DNA from: an uncultured Pseudoflavonifractor sp.
GTDB lineage: Bacteria; Bacillota; Clostridia; Oscillospirales; Oscillospiraceae
Assembly: GCA_947651395.1 (NCBI GenBank)
Contig: CANSYW010000001.1
Span: 124,001-188,000, forward strand
Reading direction: 5' to 3'
DNA length: 64,000 bases
In this document: piece after piece, positions 1-10,389 of the stretch
Numbering within the stretch: the first letter of the stretch is position 1
How the letters are laid out: every line of letters begins with the position of its first letter
Program-made: the position numbers and the translations under genes
The notes under the pieces: model-generated
What the model was told of the DNA's origin: nothing
Database searches by the model: none
Seen by the model: only the letters and a program-made list of their open reading frames with translations

Positions 1-1
1 A

Positions 2-664
2 AAGGCGCCCAAAACCCATGAGCTTTATATCGACATCGGCGCCCAAAACAGGGAAGAGGCACAAAAGCTGGTAGAGCCGGGCGATTATGGCTGCTTTGTA
101 TGCCGACCCGAGGAGCTGGGCGAAGGCATGTTCAAAGCCAGGGCCATCGACGACCGGATAGGCTGCGCGGTGATGCTCAAGCTTCTGGAGGAAGAGCTGC
201 CGCTGGATGTGACGTTTGTCTTCACCACCCAGGAGGAGGTGGGGACCCGGGGCGCTTTCGGCGCGGCCTTCTCCGTCACCCCGGAGATCGCGCTGGTGCT
301 GGAGACCACCACTGCCGCGGATCTCCCGGGCGTAGAGGGTCACCGCCGGGTATGTGCCCCCGGAAAAGGGCCTGTCATCTCTTATATGGACAGCTCCACC
401 ATCTACGACAGGGCACTCTATGACACCCTTTGCCGGCTGGCCACGGACCATCAGATCCCCTGGCAGACCAAGGAGTATATCGCCGGCGGCAATGACGCCC
501 GCACCATCCAGCGTACCAAATCAGGCGTCCGGGTGGCCGCACTGTCCGCCGCCGTACGCTATCTTCACGCCCCCAGCAGCGTGGGCAGTATAACCGACTT
601 TGAACATATGCTGGCGCTGACCCGACTCTTTCTGGCCTGGATGGCGCAAGCAGAAGGGATGTAA
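2..664 (+). CDS. M42 family metallopeptidase (C-terminal part, cut by window edge)
   Basis: The reading frame is open from the window edge, so the N-terminus is missing and about 220 residues are visible. M42 enzymes are cytosolic dinuclear-metal aminopeptidases, often annotated as glucanases by mistake. Family landmarks are present: a metal-ligand Asp in AIDDRIGC, the catalytic/ligand Glu pair in TQEEVGTRGA, an Asp after VLETTTA, and the late metal-ligand His in LHAPSSVG. The gene ends seven bases before the next one, so the two are probably co-transcribed. Substrate specificity cannot be told from sequence. Another M42 or M20-type peptidase is possible, but these motifs favour M42. Confidence 0.9.
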   Translation, partial: KAPKTHELYIDIGAQNREEAQKLVEPGDYGCFVCRPEELGEGMFKARAIDDRIGCAVMLKLLEEELPLDVTFVFTTQEEVGTRGAFGAAFSVTPEIALVLETTTAADLPGVEGHRRVCAPGKGPVISYMDSSTIYDRALYDTLCRLATDHQIPWQTKEYIAGGNDARTIQRTKSGVRVAALSAAVRYLHAPSSVGSITDFEHMLALTRLFLAWMAQAEGM

Positions 665-670
665 CGCAAA

Positions 671-1921
671 ATGCCTTTACGAATTAGCGAAGAGACCCGC
701 CTGTTGGCCCAACAGGCGGAGGCCGACCTGAAAGACCAGTTTGTACTTGTAGACACCATTGCCCAGGCCAATGCCGAGAAGGTGCTGGAGGCTTTTCAGG
801 CCCTGCGGGTCTCCGAGAGCGACTTCGCCGGCACCACCGGCTATGGCTACAACGACCAGGGCCGGGATAAGCTGGAGGAAATTTACGCCCACATCTTCCG
901 CACCCAGGACGCTTTGGTGCGGGTCCAGTTTGTCAACGGCACCCACGCCATCTACTGTGCTCTGTGCGGCGCGCTGAAGCCGGGCCAGACCCTGCTCTAT
1001 GCCGTGGGCGCCCCCTATGACACGATCCAGGCCGCCATCGGTATTACAGGGAACGCCCCCGGCTCTCTCAAATATTACGGCATCAACTACCGACAGGCTG
1101 AGCTGACAAAGGATGAGAAGCCCGATCTGGAGGAGATCGCCCGGATCCTCCGGGAAGACGAGACCATCAAGGCGGTCATGATCCAGCGTTCCCGGGGCTA
1201 CGCCACCCGCGCCTCCCTCTCCGTAGAGGAGATCGGCGCTATCTGCGATGCTGTCCACAGCGTGCGACAGGACGCGAATATCCTTGTAGACAACTGCTAC
1301 GGAGAGTTTGTGGAGCTGCTGGAGCCCACGGAGGTGGGCGCCGATCTGGTGGTTGGTTCTCTCATTAAAAACCCCGGCGGCGGCCTGGCCCCTACCGGCG
1401 GGTACATTGCCGGTAGGCACGATCTGGTGGAGGCGGCCGCTATGCGTCTCACCGTCCCCGGCATCGGAAAGGAGTGCGGATGCTCCCTGGGAAACAATCG
1501 CAGTCTCTATCAAGGTCTTTTCCTTGCCCCTCATGTGGCGGCCCAGGCCGTTAAAACCGCCCTTTTTACCGCCCGCATGATGGAGCTGCTGGGATATGAC
1601 GCCGACCCCGCCTCCACCCAGGTCCGCCGCGACATCATTCAGATGATCCGTTTCGGCGCACCTGAGCCGCTAAAAAAGTTCTGCAAGGGGATCCAGATGG
1701 GGGCGCCTGTGGATTCCTATGTGACGCCGGAGCCGTGGGATATGCCGGGATACGACGACCCTGTCATCATGGCGGCGGGGGCCTTTATTCAGGGCGCTTC
1801 CATTGAGCTCTCCTGTGACGGCCCCATGCGTGATCCCTACACCGCCTATCTTCAGGGCGGCCTGACCTATGAATCGGGCAAGCTGGGCATCCTTTTGGCC
1901 GTAGAGGCTTTGAAGTCCTGA
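671..1921 (+). CDS. Methionine gamma-lyase family protein (aluminium-resistance protein family)
   Basis: A 416-residue fold-type I PLP enzyme of the family named after clostridial aluminium-resistance proteins and now grouped with methionine gamma-lyases. The likely Schiff-base Lys lies in VVGSLIKNPGGG, preceded by the cofactor Asp in ILVDNCYGEF and by an N-terminal GTTGYGYNDQGRD segment typical of the family. Length fits the family (about 410-430). It would act in the cytosol on sulfur amino acids or related substrates, but members are poorly characterised and the real reaction is inferred. It follows the M42 peptidase with a 6-base gap. The start is the first ATG; only a weak purine-rich RBS is visible. 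Confidence 0.85.
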   Translation: MPLRISEETRLLAQQAEADLKDQFVLVDTIAQANAEKVLEAFQALRVSESDFAGTTGYGYNDQGRDKLEEIYAHIFRTQDALVRVQFVNGTHAIYCALCGALKPGQTLLYAVGAPYDTIQAAIGITGNAPGSLKYYGINYRQAELTKDEKPDLEEIARILREDETIKAVMIQRSRGYATRASLSVEEIGAICDAVHSVRQDANILVDNCYGEFVELLEPTEVGADLVVGSLIKNPGGGLAPTGGYIAGRHDLVEAAAMRLTVPGIGKECGCSLGNNRSLYQGLFLAPHVAAQAVKTALFTARMMELLGYDADPASTQVRRDIIQMIRFGAPEPLKKFCKGIQMGAPVDSYVTPEPWDMPGYDDPVIMAAGAFIQGASIELSCDGPMRDPYTAYLQGGLTYESGKLGILLAVEALKS

Positions 1922-1963
1922 AACAAGCCGTCAAACGCATACTCTTTTCCAGGAGGTGAGAGT

Positions 1964-2629
1964 ATGCGGGTAAGGCATAGCGCTTTTTTCTGGCCCCGGC
2001 GGGCCCGGCGGGAGGGGAGAGGTCAGCTTCTTCTCTCCGTCGCTCTGGGACTGGGGCTGGCCCTGTTCTTCATCCATCAGTTTGACGCCGCCCTCCGACC
2101 TCAACTGGTGGCGTTGGCGGAGGCGCGGGTGCGCAATCAGGTCACCCATATCGCCGACCATGCCGTCTCCCAGGCGTTGGGCGACCAGGCGTTGGCCTAT
2201 ACCGATATGGTGAACCTTCGGACTCAGGAGACGGGGCAGATCGCCACCCTCTCCACCGATACCGTCCGCCTCAATCTCCTGCGCGCTGAAGTTTTGGACA
2301 GGATCGTCGATCAGGTCGAGGAGCTGGACAGCCACTCCCTGGGGGTGCCTCTGGGCGCTCTTACCGGTGTGGATCTCTTCTCTGCCCTGGGCCCCGATCT
2401 GCCTGTACAAGTCCTTTCCGTGGCCTCCGCGGAGGGAAATTATCGCAATGACTTCACCAGCGCCGGAGTCAACCAGACGCTCCACCGCATTCTGCTGGAC
2501 GTCTCCGTCACCGCAAGGCTCCTTTTGCCCGGCGGCGTGGTAGAGACCCAGGTCAGCACCCCTGTATGCGTCGCGGAGACCGTTATCATCGGCCAACCGC
2601 CCCAAACCTATCTCAACTGGAACCAATGA
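1964..2629 (+). CDS. yunB: Sporulation protein YunB
   Basis: A 221-residue protein with one N-terminal membrane segment (about residues 20-40, after a basic stretch) and a conserved extracytoplasmic domain, matching the YunB family. In Bacillus subtilis yunB is a sporulation gene needed for efficient spore formation; its molecular role is not known. Recognisable stretches include ARVRNQVTHIADHAV and the GALTGVDLF region. A strong AGGAGGTGAGAGT ribosome site lies directly before the ATG. It ends 14 bases before the VanZ-like gene, suggesting one transcript continuing into ligA. Confidence 0.85.
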   Translation: MRVRHSAFFWPRRARREGRGQLLLSVALGLGLALFFIHQFDAALRPQLVALAEARVRNQVTHIADHAVSQALGDQALAYTDMVNLRTQETGQIATLSTDTVRLNLLRAEVLDRIVDQVEELDSHSLGVPLGALTGVDLFSALGPDLPVQVLSVASAEGNYRNDFTSAGVNQTLHRILLDVSVTARLLLPGGVVETQVSTPVCVAETVIIGQPPQTYLNWNQ

Positions 2630-2643
2630 AAGGGGGAAGGCAG

Positions 2644-5239
<2,596 letters not shown>

Positions 5240-5249
5240 TTTTTAGTCC

Positions 5250-5285
5250 GCGCCCCTGTGAACGTGCTTCGCAGGGGCGCTTTTT
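5250..5285 (+). terminator. Rho-independent terminator after ligA
   Basis: GCGCCCCTG (5250-5258) pairs perfectly with CAGGGGCGC (5272-5280), followed by five T. It ends the yunB-vanZ-ligA transcript. Confidence 0.85.
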
Positions 5286-5326
5286 CCGCAATATATCCGT
5301 TTTCTTACAACTTCTTCTCCTTTTGA

Positions 5327-5367
5327 TTGTGAAAAAGTTTGACAAGTCGCCCCGAATAAGGTAGACT
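5327..5367 (+). promoter_or_regulatory. rex promoter with overlapping Rex-like operator
   Basis: A sigma-A type promoter: -35 TTGACA at 5339-5344, a 17-base spacer and -10 TAGACT at 5362-5367. The stretch 5327-5345 is a near palindrome, TTGTGAA-N5-TTGACAA, resembling the Rex consensus TTGTGAA-N4-TTCACAA but with one extra central base and one mismatch. It covers the -35 box, so it may be a self-repression site; that part is inference. Confidence 0.65.
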
Positions 5368-5405
5368 TATGGAGAAGAACACTGAAACAAGGAGTTGCAG
5401 TCTGC

Positions 5406-6038
5406 ATGAAAAAGGATAAGATCTCCAGTGCCGTTATCCGCCGTCTGCCCCGTTACTACCGGCATCTCAGTGACCTCTCCCACCAGGGAGTCATCCGGAT
5501 CTCCTCCAGCGCTTTGGGGAAATCCATGAATCTCACCGCCTCCCAGATCCGGCAGGATCTCTCCTGCTTCGGCGAGTTCGGTCAACAGGGCTACGGCTAC
5601 AATGTGGAGTCTCTGCGTAAGGAAGTGGCGGACATTCTGGGAATGACCCAGGGCCATACCGCCGTAGTTCTGGGCGCCGGCAACCTGGGCCGGGCTCTGC
5701 TGGAAAATTTCCACTTTGAGTGCAGTGGCGTTCAGCTCACCGCCGCCTTTGATATCAGTCCGGAGCTCATCGGGCACAGCGTTTCCGGCGTGCCCATCTA
5801 TTCTATTGATGAGCTGGAAAACTATCTCAGCCGTCACCCCACCAGCATCGGCGTCCTCACCGTTCCTGGCTCCGTGGCAGGGGAGATGTCGGAGCGGCTC
5901 ATTGCCGGCGGCGTAAAGGGGCTTTGGAATTTTACCAACTCAGAGCTTCATGTGGAGGGTGCCGGCATCGTAGTGGAAAATGTTCACTTTGCCGACAGCC
6001 TGCTGGCGCTCAGCTATTTTATCTCGGAGTCGCTATGA
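5406..6038 (+). CDS. rex: Redox-sensing transcriptional repressor Rex
   Basis: A 210-residue Rex protein: N-terminal winged helix (about residues 1-80, with SSSALGKSMNLTASQIRQDL) and a Rossmann domain with the NADH-binding GAGNLGRAL motif near residue 87, ending in a domain-swapped C-terminal helix. Rex represses fermentation and NADH-reoxidation genes when NADH is low and releases DNA when NADH is high. Length is normal. It has its own promoter with a possible Rex site and overlaps the next gene by four bases (ATGA), so the SLH-type protein is probably translated from the same message. Confidence 0.95.
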   Translation: MKKDKISSAVIRRLPRYYRHLSDLSHQGVIRISSSALGKSMNLTASQIRQDLSCFGEFGQQGYGYNVESLRKEVADILGMTQGHTAVVLGAGNLGRALLENFHFECSGVQLTAAFDISPELIGHSVSGVPIYSIDELENYLSRHPTSIGVLTVPGSVAGEMSERLIAGGVKGLWNFTNSELHVEGAGIVVENVHFADSLLALSYFISESL

Positions 6039-7108
6039 AACATCGCAAAGCATTGGCCCTGCTGCTGGCCGGCGCCCTTTTTTGTACCGGCGTCACCCTG
6101 GCCGCCGACCCGGGCTCTTCCGCCGATCCCCTCATCGCGCTTGGCTGGCTGAAGCGCACCTTCATTCCCAATGCGGTTTCTCAGGCCGAGGAACGCCTGG
6201 ACACACGCATGAGTGAGTTGGAGTTCTCCGTCGCCCCCACCGGCACGGAGCTTCGGGTCAAAAAGGGCGACGTACTTCGCCTGGAAAGCGGCGCCGCCCT
6301 GACCCCACTGGCGGGGGAGCTGTCTCTTTCCGCCGCCGGAGCGGTCATTGACGTGACAACGGGGGAGGAGCACGCCGGCCCTGTATCAGTGAACCACCGC
6401 TATCTGGCGGCAGAGCAGACCAAGGCCGCATTCTCTGTCACCGGCGATACGGCGGTCGTCCGCCTCTCCGGCCCCTATCAACTCAGTCCCAGCAACGAGA
6501 CCGACTATAACGCCCTGGCCGACGCCATGAAGGCCATGGGGCTCTTTAAGGGAACCGATACCCCTTACGGCTCCGGATATGACCTGGAACTGGCCCCCAC
6601 CCGGCTCCAGGGACTTGTGCTTTTCCTCCGCCTGATGGGGGAGGAGCAGGCCGCCCTCAGCTATCCGGGCAATCCCATCTTCTTTACAGATGTGCCCGAT
6701 TGGGCCCTGTCCTACGTGACCTATGCCTATGACAAGGGCTATACCAAGGGTCAGGAGATCACCCCTCAATGGCAAGTGGTCTTTGGCAGCGAGGCGCCCC
6801 TGGCGGCAGGGGATTACACCACCTTTCTTCTGCGGGCTCTGGGCTATACCGAGGGAACCGACTTTCATTGGGAGAGCGCCCTGACTGACGCCCAGACCCT
6901 GGGCGTACTCACACAGGGTGAGGTGAGCGCGCTGACCCAAAAGCCCTTCCTCAGAGCCCAAACCGTCTATCTGTCCTACTTCGCCCTGTCGGCCAAAACG
7001 GCAGGGGAGGGGGGCGCTCCGCTCCTGGATCGACTGGCCGCCGCCGGCGCCATTGATCGGGCCATCGCCGAAAAAGCCATGTCAGGTTTGGAACTTCAAC
7101 GTATGTAA
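6035..7108 (+). CDS. Exported protein with S-layer-homology-like repeats
   Basis: A 357-residue protein with a clear signal peptide (MKHRKALALLLAGALFCTG...) and a C-terminal half resembling diverged SLH repeats (YNALADAMKAMGLFKGTD, then FFTDVPDWALSYVTYAYDKG, then YTTFLLRALGY). SLH modules anchor proteins to the cell-wall polymer; the N-terminal domain is unrecognised. The start ATG overlaps the rex stop as ATGA and gives the signal peptide directly at the N-terminus. It is followed by a strong terminator, making rex plus this gene a two-gene unit. Function is unknown; surface location is inferred. Confidence 0.75.
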   Translation: MKHRKALALLLAGALFCTGVTLAADPGSSADPLIALGWLKRTFIPNAVSQAEERLDTRMSELEFSVAPTGTELRVKKGDVLRLESGAALTPLAGELSLSAAGAVIDVTTGEEHAGPVSVNHRYLAAEQTKAAFSVTGDTAVVRLSGPYQLSPSNETDYNALADAMKAMGLFKGTDTPYGSGYDLELAPTRLQGLVLFLRLMGEEQAALSYPGNPIFFTDVPDWALSYVTYAYDKGYTKGQEITPQWQVVFGSEAPLAAGDYTTFLLRALGYTEGTDFHWESALTDAQTLGVLTQGEVSALTQKPFLRAQTVYLSYFALSAKTAGEGGAPLLDRLAAAGAIDRAIAEKAMSGLELQRM

Positions 7109-7129
7109 AGCTAATTTGCTTGATAGAAA

Positions 7130-7166
7130 AACCGCTGTCGGGACTTCCGACAGCGGTTCCTTTTTT
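7130..7166 (+). terminator. Rho-independent terminator after the SLH-type gene
   Basis: AACCGCTGTCGG (7130-7141) pairs perfectly with CCGACAGCGGTT (7147-7158), followed by CC and six T. Confidence 0.9.
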
Positions 7167-7206
7167 CTGTGAACGGACATAGGATGACGGGAAAGGAGGG
7201 GAGACC

Positions 7207-7767
7207 ATGAGCACTGCTCTCACGCTTCCCTATGACCGGGCCGCCGCAGTGGCCTATGCCCACCGCTGGGCCTATGGACGTAATCCGAAATACTATGACT
7301 ACGAGGAGATCGGCGGCGACTGCACCAACTTTGCCTCTCAATGTCTCTATGCCGGCACCGGCGTAATGAACTTTACACCCACCTTTGGCTGGTACTATAT
7401 TGACGCCAACAACAAGGCACCCGCCTGGACAGGGGTGGAGTATTTCCGCAACTTTCTCCTGCGGGGCAAGCCCACACCGGGCCCCTTCGCCATTGAGACC
7501 ACCTTGTCCGAGCTGCTTCCCGGAGACTTTATCCAGCTCAACTTTCGGGGTGAGGTCTATTCCCATACGCCCATTGTCGTCTCTATAGGCCAGCCGGCCA
7601 CACCGGAAACCACACTGCTGGCCGCCCACTCCTATGACGCGGATTACCGGCCTCTGAGCACCTACACCTACCGCGGCATCCGATATCTCCACATTTTAGG
7701 GGCCAATCCTCCGGAGGGGTTTACTCCGAAGCCTCCGGATCGGCCTTCTTTTTCCCCTTGGGCCTGA
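7207..7767 (+). CDS. Amidase-domain protein (putative amidase, PF12671-like)
   Basis: A 186-residue protein matching the putative amidase domain (Amidase_6) of Firmicutes. It has the typical start YDRAAAVAYAHRWAYGRNP, the likely catalytic Cys in GGDCTNFASQCLYAG, and a later His in YSHTPIVVS and in LLAAHSYDAD. Such domains are thought to be NlpC/P60-like papain-fold hydrolases, often in spore or wall proteins. There is no signal peptide. The RBS GGAGGGGAGACC precedes the ATG. The last 47 bases run antisense into the 3' end of the recombinase gene; the residues after about 167 look non-conserved. Confidence 0.8.
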   Translation: MSTALTLPYDRAAAVAYAHRWAYGRNPKYYDYEEIGGDCTNFASQCLYAGTGVMNFTPTFGWYYIDANNKAPAWTGVEYFRNFLLRGKPTPGPFAIETTLSELLPGDFIQLNFRGEVYSHTPIVVSIGQPATPETTLLAAHSYDADYRPLSTYTYRGIRYLHILGANPPEGFTPKPPDRPSFSPWA

Positions 7768-8749
7768 CCTTTCCCAGGGGGTTGGCCATAGCGGCCAGCC
7801 GGAGGTTCTCATTGTCCACATGGGTATAGATCTGGGTGGTATTCAGATTGTCGTGGCCCAATACCTCCTGAAGCGTACGCACATCTACACCGCTCTGAAG
7901 CATGAGGGTAGCCGCGGTGTGGCGGAGCTTATGAGGCGAGTATTGGCTGGCGTCCAGTCCCGCCTTTGTCAGGTACTTTTTTACCAGTTTCTCCACCGCC
8001 GCCTTGGAGATGCGCGTCCTGCGCCGGCTGAGAAACAGAGCCCGCTTGTCAATGGCCTGTTCCGCACCTCTGACGGCCAAATAGTCCTGGATCGACTGGA
8101 TACAGGCGTCATTTAAGTACAAAATACGCTCTTTATTGCCCTTGCCCAGCACCCGCAACTGATCACCCCGCACATCGGTCAGATTCAGTCCGATGAGCTC
8201 AGAGATCCGAACTCCACAGTTCAAAAACAGGGTCAAAATGCATCGATCCCGCTCCTGAAAGGGCCCGTCGACACTTTCCAAAAGCTGGATGGAGCTGTCC
8301 AGATCCAGATACCGGGGCAGCGACTTCTTCATCCGCGGAGAATCCAGATCCTGCATGGGATTTTCCGTGATCAGTTTGGCTTTATTGGTCAGATACTTGT
8401 AAAAGGAGCGTATGGTGGAGACCTTGCGGGCCCGTGAGGTGGCTTTGAGCCCGTAGTCGGTCTGATCGCTGTTGGGGTGCTGGGCCCGGTCCCGGCTGAG
8501 ATAGTTCATGTAGGAATAGACATCGGAAAGATTGACGGATCGGACAAGCTCCAGATCCACGTCGCCAATGTCGATATCATCCAGCTCAGCCGTGCGGGGC
8601 GCCAAACCTTTTTCCAGCTTGATATAGCGAAAGAAATTGCGCAGATCCAGAAAGTATTCGTCCACGGTTTTTTTGGAGTGACCCTGAATACTCTCATGGT
8701 AAGTCAAAAAGTCCCGCAGGATGGGCGGAGCTTCCGTACGATAGTCCAT
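7721..8749 (-). CDS. Tyrosine recombinase of the XerC/XerD type
   Basis: A 342-residue tyrosine recombinase with an N-terminal SAM-like core-binding domain (PPILRDFLTYHESIQGHS) and a complete catalytic set: Arg in CGVRISELIGL, Lys in GKGNKER, His-x-x-Arg in PHKLRHTAATLML, His in LGHDNLNTTQ and the nucleophilic Tyr in IYTHV. It most likely resolves chromosome dimers. I see no attachment sites, excisionase or cargo genes, so a mobile-element role is unlikely. I chose the ATG giving MDYRTEAPP, as in XerC-like relatives, over an ATG 19 codons upstream. It converges on and overlaps the amidase gene. Confidence 0.88.
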   Translation of the reverse strand: MDYRTEAPPILRDFLTYHESIQGHSKKTVDEYFLDLRNFFRYIKLEKGLAPRTAELDDIDIGDVDLELVRSVNLSDVYSYMNYLSRDRAQHPNSDQTDYGLKATSRARKVSTIRSFYKYLTNKAKLITENPMQDLDSPRMKKSLPRYLDLDSSIQLLESVDGPFQERDRCILTLFLNCGVRISELIGLNLTDVRGDQLRVLGKGNKERILYLNDACIQSIQDYLAVRGAEQAIDKRALFLSRRRTRISKAAVEKLVKKYLTKAGLDASQYSPHKLRHTAATLMLQSGVDVRTLQEVLGHDNLNTTQIYTHVDNENLRLAAMANPLGKVRPKGKKKADPEASE

Positions 8750-8867
8750 AGCGCTTTGCGGGAGCAAAACCGGGGGAATACTCAGAATCAGAAATCCAGG
8801 CCTCAAAGGAGCCCAAAACCGCTCAAAAGGGGTTTTGCCCTGAAAACAGGCATTTTCCCCTCCCCCG

Positions 8868-8897
8868 AAGTAAACAAAATCTTTATTTTGTTTACTT
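8868..8897. repeat. Perfect AT-rich inverted repeat in the radA-recombinase gap
   Basis: AAGTAAACAAAAT (8868-8880) and ATTTTGTTTACTT (8885-8897) form a perfect 13-base inverted repeat around CTTT. It sits in the 215-base gap between radA and the recombinase gene, both on the minus strand. No T-tract follows on either side, so it looks more like a protein-binding site than a terminator. The AT-rich block stands out from GC-rich surroundings. Confidence 0.7.
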
Positions 8898-8964
8898 GTG
8901 TGTATGCTCCTACAGCCTCCCTCCGTCTTTCGTGTTTCGCTTTCTTCTGGCCCCCGGCGGCATT

Positions 8965-10341
8965 TTACAGCAGTACCGCCGAGAGCACCTCACGGATATT
9001 CTTCACCTTGATGAGCTGCAGACCCTCGGGAGCGATCACCTTGCCGCACCGGGACGGGATCATGCACTTGGTAAAGCCTAACCGCCGCACCTCGCTCAGT
9101 CGTTGATTCAGCGCGTTCACTGACCGCAGCTCACCGGTCAGCCCGACCTCGCCGATGGCCGCCAGGTCGCCGGGCACGCTCTTATCCCGGAAGCTGGACG
9201 CCAGCGCAATGACCGTAGCCAGGTCTACAGCGGGCTCCTCCAGCTCCAGACCGCCCACCACGTTCACATAGGCGTCGCAGGAGTGGATAAGCAGACCTCC
9301 CCGCTTCTCCAGCACCGCCAGCAACAGCATGGTACGGTTAAAATCCACACCGGAGACCATCCGGCGGGGCCGGTCGGAGCTGGTGGGCGTCAGCAGAGCC
9401 TGAACCTCAGCCAGCACGGGCCGCACACCCTCCATGGCACAGGTGACACAGGTCCCCGGTGTGTCTGTAGGCCGTCCCTCCAGCAGCATCTCTGAGGGGT
9501 TGGGCACCTCGGTGAGCCCGGTATCCGCCATCTCAAAAACGCCGATCTCATTGGTGGCGCCAAACCGGTTCTTGGCCGCCCGGAGAATGCGGTATGTGGT
9601 CTGCTGCTCCCCTTCAAAGTAAAGCACACAATCTACCATATGCTCCAGCACCTTGGGGCCCGCGATGGAGCCTTCCTTATTCACGTGTCCGATGACAAAG
9701 ACAGTGATCCCCTGCCCCTTTGCCACGTTCATCAGCGCCAGAGTACAGTCCTTGACCTGGCCCACACTGCCCGGCGAGGTGGTGAGATCTCCGTTGTAGA
9801 GGGTCTGGATGGAATCCACAATAAGCACATCGGGCTTGAGCTCATCCACCGCCGTCAGAATGTTCTCCAGATTGGTCTCCGCCAGCAGATAAAGCCCCTC
9901 GCCACGCACCCGCAGCCGCTCCGCGCGCAGCTTGATCTGCCGCTCTGATTCCTCGCCGGAAACGTACAAAACATTGGCAAAACGGCACAAACTGTCACAG
10001 ATCTGCAACATCAGAGTGGATTTTCCTATGCCGGGGGCGCCGCCCACCAGCACCAGAGACCCCTTCACCGCACCGCCGCCCAGCACCCGATCCAGCTCGT
10101 TCATTCCAGTCTCAAAGCGCAACTCGTCGGTGGTCTCCACCTCTGCGATGGGCCGGGGTCTGGAAAAGCCCAGACCGCTTCCCTCCCTGCGGCCGGAAGC
10201 GGATTTGGGCGCCTTGCTCTTAGGCTCGGCGGGCTGCTCCACAATGGTGTTCCATGCCCCACAGGCCGGGCACTGCCCCTGCCAGCGCAGGACCTCATTG
10301 CCGCATTCCGTACAGTAAAATACAGTTTTCGCCTTGGCCAT
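8965..10341 (-). CDS. radA: DNA repair protein RadA
   Basis: A 458-residue RadA (Sms), the RecA-like branch-migration helicase that helps recombination intermediates to mature. It has the N-terminal zinc finger (CTECG...CPACG, residues 10-27), Walker A GAPGIGKST at 101-109, the RadA-specific KNRFG motif near 257, and the C-terminal Lon-protease-like domain. I placed the start at MAKAKTVFYC, preceded by GGGGAG; the 30 codons upstream are not conserved. In B. subtilis radA (sms) is a stress gene beside disA; here it follows cwlD. Confidence 0.96.
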   Translation of the reverse strand: MAKAKTVFYCTECGNEVLRWQGQCPACGAWNTIVEQPAEPKSKAPKSASGRREGSGLGFSRPRPIAEVETTDELRFETGMNELDRVLGGGAVKGSLVLVGGAPGIGKSTLMLQICDSLCRFANVLYVSGEESERQIKLRAERLRVRGEGLYLLAETNLENILTAVDELKPDVLIVDSIQTLYNGDLTTSPGSVGQVKDCTLALMNVAKGQGITVFVIGHVNKEGSIAGPKVLEHMVDCVLYFEGEQQTTYRILRAAKNRFGATNEIGVFEMADTGLTEVPNPSEMLLEGRPTDTPGTCVTCAMEGVRPVLAEVQALLTPTSSDRPRRMVSGVDFNRTMLLLAVLEKRGGLLIHSCDAYVNVVGGLELEEPAVDLATVIALASSFRDKSVPGDLAAIGEVGLTGELRSVNALNQRLSEVRRLGFTKCMIPSRCGKVIAPEGLQLIKVKNIREVLSAVLL

Positions 10342-10380
10342 AGCGCTCTCCCCTGTCTCTTTTGCGTCGTATTCAGTTGG

Positions 10381-10389
10381 ATTATACCA
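10381..10389 (-). promoter_or_regulatory. Extended -10 promoter for radA
   Basis: On the minus strand TGGTATAAT ends at 10381, 39 bases before the radA ATG. It overlaps the cwlD stop codon. The -35 region is poor, so the TGN extension probably matters. Confidence 0.5.

Noticed and set aside
7721-8749. Integrase of a mobile element
   Set aside because: No attachment repeats, cargo or other phage/ICE genes around it; sequence resembles a housekeeping XerC/XerD.
8868-8897. Rho-independent terminator of radA
   Set aside because: No T-tract after the stem on either strand and the stem itself is AT-rich.
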